A stretch of DNA of 7,635 nucleotides from JAQUKH01 sp043809805. GTDB lineage: Bacteria; JACRDZ01; JAQUKH01. The stretch's first letter is position 1, and every line of letters begins with the position of its first letter. Location of the stretch: the NCBI GenBank assembly GCA_043809805.1, contig JBDROR010000054.1:1-7635 (forward strand). Reading direction: 5' to 3'. The position numbers and the translations under genes were made by a program. The notes under the pieces are model-generated. The model worked only from the letters and a program-made list of their open reading frames with translations. It was not told the origin of the DNA and made no database searches. Of this stretch, positions 1 to 5,081 are shown in pieces.

Positions 1-597
1 ACTGTTATTGCTGAGGATGGATCATCTCAGGACTATAAAGTTATTGTAATATATGCCAATAATCTTTATATAGAAAGTTTGGATATAAAGAATGCTAGTA
101 AATGGTTTGGTGGTGATGATAGACCTGATTTTATTGGCAGAGATGTAGCAACAGGTCAGAGTTTTATTTTTAGTGAAAATTTTTACATCTATACTTTTAG
201 TGTAAAGTTTACACATAGATTTGACTATTCAGCAACTCCAGAATTTAAGGGACATAAAGTTAATATTATTTTAGATATACGAAATAAAAATGGAAACATT
301 ATAATATCTTCTAATATTATAGTTCCTGATAGTTTTAATGGAGGGTGGGTAGATTTTGATTTAAAAGACAAGAATTTTCTTCTTAAGGCAAACGAAAAAT
401 ATATTTTTACTTGGTTTGTGGAAAACGCAGAATATAATTATTTAGTGTCTGGATCATCTGGAAATACAGGTGACTTATATAAAAACGGAACTGGATATTC
501 TGCCCAGATATATCCTGGTGGTAATTTAAAAAACTGGTCTGAATGGTATGAGCATCCATGGGATTTTTTGTTTAGAATCTCTGGTCAAAAAAATTAA
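1..597 (+). CDS. C-terminal part of a surface/secreted beta-sandwich protein (5' end outside window)
   Basis: The frame is open from base 1, so the gene begins upstream; 198 residues are visible. A TTG at 79 could be read as a start, but the upstream codons are clearly coding. The first 20 residues contain AEDGSSQDYKVIV, the typical last strand of cadherin-like/DUF5018-type Ig repeats of bacterial cell-surface proteins, so more repeats probably lie upstream. Residues about 35-198 form one domain of alternating beta-strand-like segments rich in Phe, Tyr, Trp and Asn, ending in WDFLFRISG. This pattern fits jelly-roll, carbohydrate-binding-like modules, but I cannot name the family. There is no membrane anchor or sorting motif at the C-terminus, and the protein simply ends GQKN. 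It is convergent with the transposase gene to its right. Inference: an exported adhesin or polymer-binding protein. The repeat assignment is fairly sure; the binding role is a guess. Confidence 0.8.
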   Translation, partial: TVIAEDGSSQDYKVIVIYANNLYIESLDIKNASKWFGGDDRPDFIGRDVATGQSFIFSENFYIYTFSVKFTHRFDYSATPEFKGHKVNIILDIRNKNGNIIISSNIIVPDSFNGGWVDFDLKDKNFLLKANEKYIFTWFVENAEYNYLVSGSSGNTGDLYKNGTGYSAQIYPGGNLKNWSEWYEHPWDFLFRISGQKN

Positions 598-671
598 CTA
601 AATAACTTCATCACATAAAATCAAAATTTTTCCAGTTCCTTTATTCGTCAATATATTTTGCAACGTAGGAA

Positions 672-690
672 ACAACGTCCCGAAGTCCCC
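672..690. repeat. REP-like module ACAACGTCCCG next to the first RAYT element
   Basis: ACAACGTCCCG at 672-682 is the exact reverse complement of CGGGACGTTGT, which occurs twice at 2606-2632. The adjoining GTCCCCT (685-691) forms an inverted repeat with AGGGGAC (714-720). The gap 598-712 otherwise holds nothing recognisable and no convincing terminator. It looks like one of several GGGAC-core repeat modules clustered around the RAYT elements. Confidence 0.55.
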
Positions 691-712
691 TCAAAACAGA
701 TACTGCGTGCTT

Positions 713-728
713 AAGGGGACGGAGTTAG
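713..728. repeat. Left terminal inverted repeat of RAYT element 1
   Basis: AAGGGGACGGAGTTAG is the exact reverse complement of 1779-1794. The bases TTA at 725-727 are the TAA stop codon of the minus-strand transposase, so the end of the reading frame is part of the terminal repeat. Confidence 0.85.
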
Positions 729-1729
729 TTTATTAGTTTATAGTTATTTTTCTCAGCATATATTTTTCCTTTTTTTATAAGAACAGATAAGGATGAACGT
801 TTTATATTAAATAATTTTAAAAGTTCCGCCCCTGAAATTTTTAAGCCTATATACGCATAATAAGAAATTAATTGTTTTGCTAGAGCTAATTTATTGTTCC
901 TGCTTTTATTTTTTAAATCTTTTCGGTTTACACCTAATTGTCCGCAAACCTCCTTTACAATCTTTTCCAAATTCCATCCTTTCTGCTTAAGTCTTTCTCC
1001 TTCTTTCAGTTCTTCTTCATGAGCTTTAAGAACTTCATCTACAAAATCCGCGTCCCCCAGCATTCTTTCGTCCCCACGCCAAAATATTTTATCTCTCTTT
1101 AGCAGCTCTACACCTTCCCAACCGCCCGCACTTCTTCTCAAACCGCCTCCAGTTAAATCTTCTCTTTTCCCTACCCCTATCCCATCATTTATAAACTCTA
1201 CATATCGATTAATAGCTATTTTTCTTTTTTTATTAAAAATACCTAATATTTCACCTGTTTCCTGCCAGTCTTTTTTACTTCCTCCTATCAAAACTGAATG
1301 TCCTGACCACTGATAATTATTTAATTCTAATACACTCTTTACTATATTTGCCCTCAATGGATTCAAATGTATATACCTAACCAATTCTAATAAATATTTA
1401 TCTTCCTGGCATAATATTGATTTATATCTATTTTGATATAAATATCCCTGTCGTTTATGACGACGATTAAAATATATAGCATACCCTGTTAATAATTTTC
1501 TCATCAAATCGGTTAGTGAATCTTTACCCGTTCTAATTAATAAATGAAAATGGTTTGGCATTAATACCCAGGCTAAACATTGACATCCCGTCTCTTTTAT
1601 CCCCGAGGACAAACGATCTAAAAATTCCGTACAATCAAAATTATCTCTAAAAATTTTACGTTTCTCAATTCCTCGAGACATAACATGATATATACATCCT
1701 GGTAAATTTAATCTTCTACTTCTTGGCAT
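725..1729 (-). CDS. REP-associated tyrosine transposase (RAYT, Y1_Tnp family) with DnaA-like C-terminal region
   Basis: This 334-residue HUH single-strand DNA transposase of the IS200/RAYT group is expected to nick and rejoin palindromic REP ends. It starts MPRSRRLNLPGCIYHVMSRG, the standard RAYT opening. The metal-binding HUH motif is PNHFHLL (H60, H62). Further on are GYLYQNRYKS (about 95-104) and VRYIHLNPLRA, whose Y119 aligns with the catalytic tyrosine of E. coli TnpA-REP. Nothing essential is missing and no frameshift is seen, so it could be active. Residues about 250-334 are Lys-rich and helical (LALAKQLISYYAYIGLKISG, then LLKLFNIKRSSLSVLIKKG), resembling the DnaA-like helix-turn-helix found at the end of many long RAYTs. 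There is no Shine-Dalgarno sequence; an excellent promoter ends 6 nt before the ATG, implying a leaderless message. The family call is firm. Whether it moves itself or only maintains REP sequences is unknown. Confidence 0.93.
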   Translation of the reverse strand: MPRSRRLNLPGCIYHVMSRGIEKRKIFRDNFDCTEFLDRLSSGIKETGCQCLAWVLMPNHFHLLIRTGKDSLTDLMRKLLTGYAIYFNRRHKRQGYLYQNRYKSILCQEDKYLLELVRYIHLNPLRANIVKSVLELNNYQWSGHSVLIGGSKKDWQETGEILGIFNKKRKIAINRYVEFINDGIGVGKREDLTGGGLRRSAGGWEGVELLKRDKIFWRGDERMLGDADFVDEVLKAHEEELKEGERLKQKGWNLEKIVKEVCGQLGVNRKDLKNKSRNNKLALAKQLISYYAYIGLKISGAELLKLFNIKRSSLSVLIKKGKIYAEKNNYKLIN

Positions 1730-1735
1730 TCTATA

Positions 1736-1763
1736 AGTATATTGAATTTTTATATTCTGTCAA
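1736..1763 (-). promoter_or_regulatory. Sigma70-type promoter of the RAYT gene, predicted leaderless
   Basis: On the minus strand, TTGACA (1763-1758) and TATACT (1741-1736) are separated by 16 nt. Only 6 nt lie between the -10 box and the ATG at 1729, so transcription should start at or next to the A of the start codon. The lack of any ribosome binding site agrees with this. The promoter lies just inside the right inverted repeat and therefore moves with the element. Confidence 0.65.
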
Positions 1764-1778
1764 CTCTATTCTAATAAT

Positions 1779-1794
1779 CTAACTCCGTCCCCTT
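1779..1794. repeat. Right terminal inverted repeat of RAYT element 1
   Basis: CTAACTCCGTCCCCTT is the exact reverse complement of 713-728. It runs directly into a short tandem array that repeats the GTCCCCTTTACC part of the terminus. Confidence 0.85.
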
Positions 1795-1830
1795 TACCGT
1801 CCCCTTTACCGGGAGTCCCCTTTACCGGGA
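1787..1830. repeat. 16-bp tandem repeat fused to the right end of RAYT element 1
   Basis: GTCCCCTTTACC (1787-1798) is followed by two perfect tandem copies of GTCCCCTTTACCGGGA (1799-1814 and 1815-1830). The first 8 bases of the array belong to the terminal inverted repeat, so it looks like a serial duplication of the element end plus adjacent sequence. It also marks the truncated 5' border of the pseudogene to the right. Confidence 0.8.
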
Positions 1831-2307
1831 AAGAATATCTAAAAAAACCATTAGAAGAGCAATTCCTGATTTTATTTGGCGCCTACTGGGATAAATTAAA
1901 CTGGTCTTACCTTTTTCCTTTTAAAGAAAAAGATAACGATAACCCCGCTTGTTATTTATGGGACGCACAGAGTTTTGTGCTGCATACGATATTGGAAAAA
2001 CAAAGTAGCACATTATGGATTGATTTTAAGGAATTTGCTGAATACCTCAGGGTAGAATTGAATTTAAAGATGATTAATTGCCTTGGCAATGACCTGCCGG
2101 ATAGGGTTCATGATTGCGTTAAAACGGTTATTATTGACCAGTGAATCTTTCAGGCTGATTGAGGTTAAGTATAAAACAGAAAGAATATTCAATCATGATT
2201 TTAAAAAAATTGATTCCTTCCATTTAACAAATTTAGGGGTACACGTTATTTCGACATTATTGCCTTCTAAAGAATATATTTTCCCAGAAAATCAGACGCT
2301 GCATTGA
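1830..2307 (+). pseudogene. Frameshifted, 5'-truncated gene relic of unknown family
   Basis: From 1830 the plus strand reads about 104 convincing codons (KEYLKKPLEEQFLILFGAYW at the start) to a TGA at 2142-2144, with no start codon. From about 2131 the reading continues in the +1 frame as TSESFRLIEVKYKTERIFNH and runs to TGA at 2305-2307, ending FPENQTLH. Both pieces have ordinary amino-acid composition, and they join at about 2125-2145. This fits one gene of about 160 codons or more with a frameshift and with its start removed where the RAYT-linked tandem repeat begins. The phrase FHLTNLGVHVISTLL recalls C-terminal winged-helix segments, but I do not recognise the family and assign no function. 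The 5' part is not visible on the far side of the RAYT element, so this was not a simple clean insertion. Confidence 0.55.
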
Positions 2308-2443
2308 AGTTTACTATCCCTTTCAATTTTCGGGAATTTTAATTGTCGTTAACCGGAATTATAATTACCGCTCATCAACCGTTCTTTTGAGTAAATCCAT
2401 AACCGTTTGAGGCAATGGGATTAAGGGGACGGTTCTATTTTGC

Positions 2444-2535
2444 TTACTTTTTAGGTCTTCCCTTTAATTTTATTATCGCTTCAACATCGTATTCTTTCGT
2501 CATTCTATTGGCGCTATTCTTGCTATCCTTGGCAT
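2444..2535 (-). pseudogene. RAYT gene remnant: start and tail fused by internal deletion
   Basis: On the minus strand, ATG at 2535 opens MPRIARIAPIE and stops after 11 residues. This is the standard N-terminus of the MPRIARI(V)PG class of RAYTs, cut before the fold begins. In another frame, the sequence downstream of the cut reads YDVEAIIKLKGRPKK and stops at 2444-2446, close to the inverted repeat, as the transposase in element 1 does. The simplest reading is an internal deletion of roughly a full catalytic domain that joined the first few codons to the last codons out of frame. Alternatively, ATG at 2554 opens an uninterrupted 36-aa frame (2444-2554) ending in the AT-hook-like GRPKK; I think this is a by-product. 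Confidence 0.55.
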
Positions 2536-2544
2536 TGTTCGTTA

Positions 2545-2573
2545 AATCTATCATGTCCAGCTATAGTTGTCAA
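2545..2573 (-). promoter_or_regulatory. Probable promoter of the deleted RAYT element
   Basis: On the minus strand, TTGACA (2573-2568), a 17-nt spacer and TAGATT (2550-2545, 4 of 6 consensus) lie 9 nt before the relic ATG at 2535. The arrangement mirrors element 1: a perfect TTGACA just inside the terminal repeat and almost no leader. Confidence 0.45.
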
Positions 2574-2600
2574 AAAATAAATAGAACCGTCCCTTTTTCT

Positions 2601-2632
2601 TCCTCCGGGACGTTGTTCCTCCGGGACGTTGT
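2601..2632. repeat. 16-bp perfect tandem repeat beside RAYT element 2
   Basis: TCCTCCGGGACGTTGT occurs twice head to tail (2601-2616 and 2617-2632), 4 nt beyond the right end of element 2. Its CGGGACGTTGT core recurs inverted at 672-682. The 16-bp period and promoter-side position match the array beside element 1. Confidence 0.8.
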
Positions 2633-2633
2633 A

Positions 2634-2657
2634 TTCCAGCATCACTTCAAGCTGGAA
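2634..2657. repeat. Hairpin TTCCAGC/GCTGGAA
   Basis: A 7-bp perfect stem (2634-2640 with 2651-2657) has a 10-nt loop. It lies about 33 bp past the stop of the minus-strand nuclease gene and could end its transcript, but no T-run follows, so I call it a repeat rather than a terminator. Confidence 0.45.
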
Positions 2658-2689
2658 CCTAAAATAAAAACCACAACTGCTTCTCGTAT

Positions 2690-3436
2690 TTAATTTTGAA
2701 ATTTTGCTTCTGAAATTCCACCCAGGGTTCCAATCGTTCTTTCGATTTTCGCAAAACAATTATTCATGGTTTTACCGATCTCATTCCCGCTAAATCTTAA
2801 AACTCGCCATCCGAAACTTGTCAGTTCATTGTTCCGTTCCCTGTCTCTTGTTAACGCCTCCGGTAAAATATGATATTTTTCACCATCGCACTCCACATCC
2901 ATTTTCCCTTTTTTGCAAAATATCCCAAAATCTAAACAGTAAAATACTTTGCCGACTTTAACATAAAATTGTCTTTCCGGTGTTATTTCTCTTTTTTTCA
3001 TTTCCAGATACATTTTTTCTTCCAGAGGGCTCGTATCATATAAATCATTAATTTCTCTCGCAGTGAAAAGTTTTTCGCAGCTGGTAGGGATATGGATTAT
3101 TCTTCTCCATCTGTTACTTGGAATAGGTTTTGAAAGTTCAGCGACTTTTGATAAATGAAATTGAAAATATTCCTTATTCGCCCTTTTATGTGTTTTTTCT
3201 TCAGGAAAAAGTTCAATTCTTTTTACAACGTCAACTTTTTTAACCCCGGCATAATAATTTACTTTATATCTCATTTCTTCGCCAAAAACCGAAGGAAAAT
3301 AAAAGCCCAAATATTCGACAATTTCAGCATTTTTGGGCGCTGACTCAACCGGAATATGATACCATCTTTTCTTTTGAATTATGTCCCACAGATTTTTTCG
3401 CGGTACAATACCTACTAACGCCGGATGATTACTCAT
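2690..3436 (-). CDS. EVE/PUA-like domain fused to a DUF559 (Vsr-like) PD-(D/E)XK nuclease
   Basis: This 248-residue protein has two halves. Residues about 135-235 are a DUF559/Vsr-type nuclease: SPLEEKMYLEM with E139/E140, then VFYCLDFGIF (D169), MDVECDG (E182, D184), H189, TRDRERNNELTSFGWRVLRF. These are the expected acidic and His/Arg positions in order, so it should be able to cut DNA. Residues 1-130 start ALVGIVPRKNLWDIIQKKRWYHIPV and run through VNYYAGVKKVD to WRRIIHIPTS. The opening W-x-IPV-type pattern and length suggest an EVE/PUA-fold reader, a fold that in other proteins binds modified bases. That part is inference. The start is supported by GGAG 5 nt upstream. It lies downstream of the DUF1016 nuclease and the broken DprA-like gene on the same strand, suggesting a defence or DNA-repair role. 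The C-terminal tail after residue 236 is short and unstructured. Confidence 0.8.
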   Translation of the reverse strand: MSNHPALVGIVPRKNLWDIIQKKRWYHIPVESAPKNAEIVEYLGFYFPSVFGEEMRYKVNYYAGVKKVDVVKRIELFPEEKTHKRANKEYFQFHLSKVAELSKPIPSNRWRRIIHIPTSCEKLFTAREINDLYDTSPLEEKMYLEMKKREITPERQFYVKVGKVFYCLDFGIFCKKGKMDVECDGEKYHILPEALTRDRERNNELTSFGWRVLRFSGNEIGKTMNNCFAKIERTIGTLGGISEAKFQN

Positions 3437-3441
3437 TTTTT

Positions 3442-3445
3442 CTCC
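3442..3445 (-). promoter_or_regulatory. Ribosome binding site of the EVE/DUF559 nuclease gene
   Basis: GGAG on the minus strand lies 5 nt before the ATG at 3436 and fixes that start. The 107 bp between this gene and the DprA-like fragment are AT-rich and contain only weak -10-like sequences (for example TATTAT), so the gene may have its own promoter or be read from upstream. Confidence 0.6.
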
Positions 3446-3543
3446 ACAATATAATACTATTGAAAAACCTGTATATTAAATTTTTATTTACCCCTTTTCC
3501 CCACAACATTCCATCCATTTTTAAATATAAATGAAATATACTT

Positions 3544-3687
3544 TCATACTTCTCTCTCTGCAATAGCCCAGTCATAGCATTTGAGAACTACACTTGCCGG
3601 TACTTGCCTGCTGCATAGAAAAGCTGTTTTGGGTAATTCAAACAATTTCTTATTGCCAAGGGATTCGACTGTAATTAAATCATTCAT
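3544..3687 (-). pseudogene. N-terminal fragment of a DprA/Smf-like DNA-processing protein
   Basis: The frame opens with ATG at 3687, inside the end of the DUF1016 gene, with which it shares 8 bp (ATGAATGA). It encodes 47 residues beginning MNDLITVESLGNKKLFELPK and containing KTAFLCSRQVPASVVLKCYDWA before a TGA at 3544-3546. TAFLCSR followed by a VLK-x-YDWA helix is, from memory, the first strand and helix of a Rossmann-like DprA/Smf-related family of about 200 residues or more. In that family an ISGFHS-type motif should follow soon after the EREV where this frame stops. The following bases are AT-rich and show no continuation in any frame, so the gene is truncated, not merely frameshifted. 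The overlap suggests translational coupling to the nuclease upstream. Alternative: a genuine small protein that keeps only this segment. Confidence 0.55.
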
Positions 3688-4735
3688 TTTCGTCTTCTTT
3701 AAGTCCCGCTAATTCTTGCTCAATCTCTTCAACAGTTGGAAGGCTGGATTTTAATTGGTCAGGCAATGCGCGTGTTAATTCATAATCTGAGACACCAATG
3801 GGTTTATGTATATCGCGTAAGGCATATTCTGCAAGAACGCGATCTTTGGTTTGGCAAAGAATAAGCCCTATCGTCGGATTATCTGTCTCATGTTTAAGTT
3901 TGTCATCAAACACGGAACAGTAAAAATTCATTTTCCCCGCGTATTCCGGTTTAAAGCCGCCTTTTTTTAAATCAACGACCACAAAACAACGAAGTTTTAA
4001 ATGATAAAAAAGCAGGTCAAGATAATAATCTTTATCACTAATCTCAATATGATATTGCCGTCCGACAAAAGAAAAGCCCGCGCCAAGCTCTATAAGAAAT
4101 TTTTCAAGATGTTTTACCAATCCGGTTTCTAATTCCCGTTCTTGAAAAGGTTCAGTAAGGGTAAAAAAATCAAAAACATATGGATCTTTCAATGCCTGCC
4201 GGACTAAATCGGACTGCATGTCAGGCATGGTCTGATTAAAGTTTGTAACAGATTTTCCCTGCCGGTTGTGAGCGTTGTTTTTAATCATAAGCCCTAAAAC
4301 ATCACGGCTCCAACCGTTTTGAATAGTTTGCTCCATATACCAGTAACGTGTTGTTTTGTCTTTGATTTTTTCCATTAATAGAGCATGATGTCCCCATGGT
4401 ATATTCCAAATCAAATCGCTATCCGATAATTTTGCAACAGCCTGTTGCAAAATTGAACTATTTCCATATTCCTTCGCAAAACGAATCATATAACCGATAT
4501 TCCGTTCTGAAAACCCTTTTTGTTCAGGCAGCTCATTACGAATATCTTTAGCTAATTGAGGGATGACAGAACTACCCCAACCTTCTTTTTGTTGCTTTTC
4601 AAGAATCATCCTGCCAACATCAAAATACATCCGGAGCATTTCTGCATTGGCAGAAAAAACAGCTTTAGCCTGCGCTTGCCGAATACGTACTTTTATTTCA
4701 TTTAGCAAATTCCCATATTGTATTAGATTGCTCAT
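3680..4735 (-). CDS. DUF1016/YhcG-family PD-(D/E)XK nuclease
   Basis: This complete 351-residue protein has the usual length of the YhcG/DUF1016 family. The N-terminal DUF1016_N domain (about 5-150) starts with an amphipathic helix (LLNEIKVRIRQAQAKAVFSA) and includes GWG (52-54), FSERNI (75-80), WNIPWGHHALLMEK (110-123) and YWYMEQTIQNGWSRD (131-145). The C-terminal nuclease domain (about 175-330) shows DPYVFDF, YHIEISDKDYYLDLLFYH with D240, CFVVVDLK with D255 and K257 as the PD-(D/E)XK core, and KPEYAGKMNFY. All key residues are present. AAGGA lies 6 nt before the ATG. Family members often sit in restriction-modification, toxin or other defence neighbourhoods; the exact substrate is not established. 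Here it heads a minus-strand set with a DprA-like fragment and an EVE/DUF559 nuclease. The stop codon overlaps the start of the DprA-like frame. Confidence 0.93.
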   Translation of the reverse strand: MSNLIQYGNLLNEIKVRIRQAQAKAVFSANAEMLRMYFDVGRMILEKQQKEGWGSSVIPQLAKDIRNELPEQKGFSERNIGYMIRFAKEYGNSSILQQAVAKLSDSDLIWNIPWGHHALLMEKIKDKTTRYWYMEQTIQNGWSRDVLGLMIKNNAHNRQGKSVTNFNQTMPDMQSDLVRQALKDPYVFDFFTLTEPFQERELETGLVKHLEKFLIELGAGFSFVGRQYHIEISDKDYYLDLLFYHLKLRCFVVVDLKKGGFKPEYAGKMNFYCSVFDDKLKHETDNPTIGLILCQTKDRVLAEYALRDIHKPIGVSDYELTRALPDQLKSSLPTVEEIEQELAGLKEDENE

Positions 4736-4741
4736 AAAAAA

Positions 4742-4746
4742 TCCTT
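4742..4746 (-). promoter_or_regulatory. Ribosome binding site of the DUF1016 gene
   Basis: AAGGA on the minus strand is 6 nt before the ATG at 4735. This is a good Shine-Dalgarno match and contrasts with the transposase gene in this window, which has none. Confidence 0.6.
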
Positions 4747-4857
4747 TTCATTCAAAATTAAAATCATATTTTACCACTAAAACTCAACAATATTTTTATT
4801 TTTTGATAATGATTAGGTAGGCACTGGAGGGTTTAGACTTAGGAAGTGTTGTCCGAA

Positions 4858-4902
4858 GCCATGTACCGAGTCTCGAGTGAAGCTCGAAGCATGGTACATG
4901 GC
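4858..4902. repeat. Nested palindrome GCCATGTACC ... GGTACATGGC
   Basis: Perfect 10-bp outer arms (4858-4867 and 4893-4902) enclose an inner 5-bp stem TCGAG/CTCGA (4873-4877 and 4883-4887) around the loop TGAAG. The two unpaired inner segments are both 5 nt, so the 45-nt unit is symmetrical and would fold into one long hairpin with an internal loop on either strand. Confidence 0.75.
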
Positions 4903-4974
4903 GGCTTGTCGTTGACGCTAGGCGAACCCAGAAATCCCTTGAAACAAGCCTACTTATTAAACTTTATCAAAAAC

Positions 4975-5020
4975 GAAGTATGGGAGCCCTTATATCCTTA
5001 GGAGAACCCCTTGATACTTC
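4975..5020 (-). terminator. Possible terminator-like hairpin downstream of the SulP gene
   Basis: On the minus strand, GAAGTAT (5020-5014) pairs with ATACTTC (4981-4975), followed by GTTTTTGATAA. A second candidate nearer the gene pairs AAGGTA (5073-5068) with TACCTT (5040-5035) before TTTTTGATAA. Both have long loops and only five Ts, so termination is plausible but weakly supported. Confidence 0.3.
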
Positions 5021-5081
5021 TAAGCCTTATCAAAAAGGTATTTTATCAAATTATACTAACTAATATTTACCTTAAAATTTA

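Larger units (their letters stand above)
713..1794 (-). mobile_element. Complete RAYT (IS200-like REP transposase) element
   Basis: Perfect 16-bp inverted repeats, AAGGGGACGGAGTTAG at 713-728 and its reverse complement at 1779-1794, enclose a single transposase gene and its promoter. The stop codon of the gene lies inside the left repeat, so the gene fills the element. This compact layout is expected of REP-associated tyrosine transposases, which act on single-stranded palindromic ends. No target-site duplication is visible, which is normal for HUH enzymes. Confidence 0.8.
2423..2596 (-). mobile_element. Short RAYT-derived (MITE-like) element, second family
   Basis: The left end AAGGGGACGGTTCTATT (2423-2439) matches the reverse complement of the right end AATAGAACCGTCCCTTT (2580-2596) except for one C missing on the right. 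The first ten bases are the same as in element 1 (AAGGGGACGG); the inner bases differ. The 174-bp unit keeps a promoter and both ends of a RAYT reading frame but not the middle, so it is a non-autonomous derivative. Confidence 0.7.
4820..5050. other. Gene-free structured region with serial hairpins and repeats
   Basis: The 346-bp gap 4736-5081 has no credible reading frame but is dense in inverted repeats from 4858 on. A nested hairpin lies at 4858-4902, GGCTTGT/ACAAGCC at 4903-4909/4944-4950, and GAAGTAT/ATACTTC at 4975-4981/5014-5020. TTATCAAAAA occurs at 4964-4973 and 5027-5036, with a shorter TTATCAAA at 5043-5050. The core at 4845-4950 is richer in G and C than its flanks. It could be a structured RNA, a mobile-element end (IS200/IS605-like elements leave such hairpins) or a species-specific interspersed repeat; the sequence alone does not decide. 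Confidence 0.5.

Noticed and set aside
22..216. 64-aa minus-strand frame
   Set aside because: It is antisense to a clearly coding, open plus-strand frame and has low-complexity composition.
2365..2421. Minus-strand tail reading LPQTVMDLLKRTVDER then stop
   Set aside because: It looks like a protein C-terminus cut off by RAYT element 2, but 19 codons are too few to separate it from chance.
2415..2759. Frames of 92 aa (plus) and 78 aa (minus)
   Set aside because: They overlie RAYT element 2, the 16-bp tandem repeat and the end of the nuclease gene; their composition follows the repeats and not a protein family.
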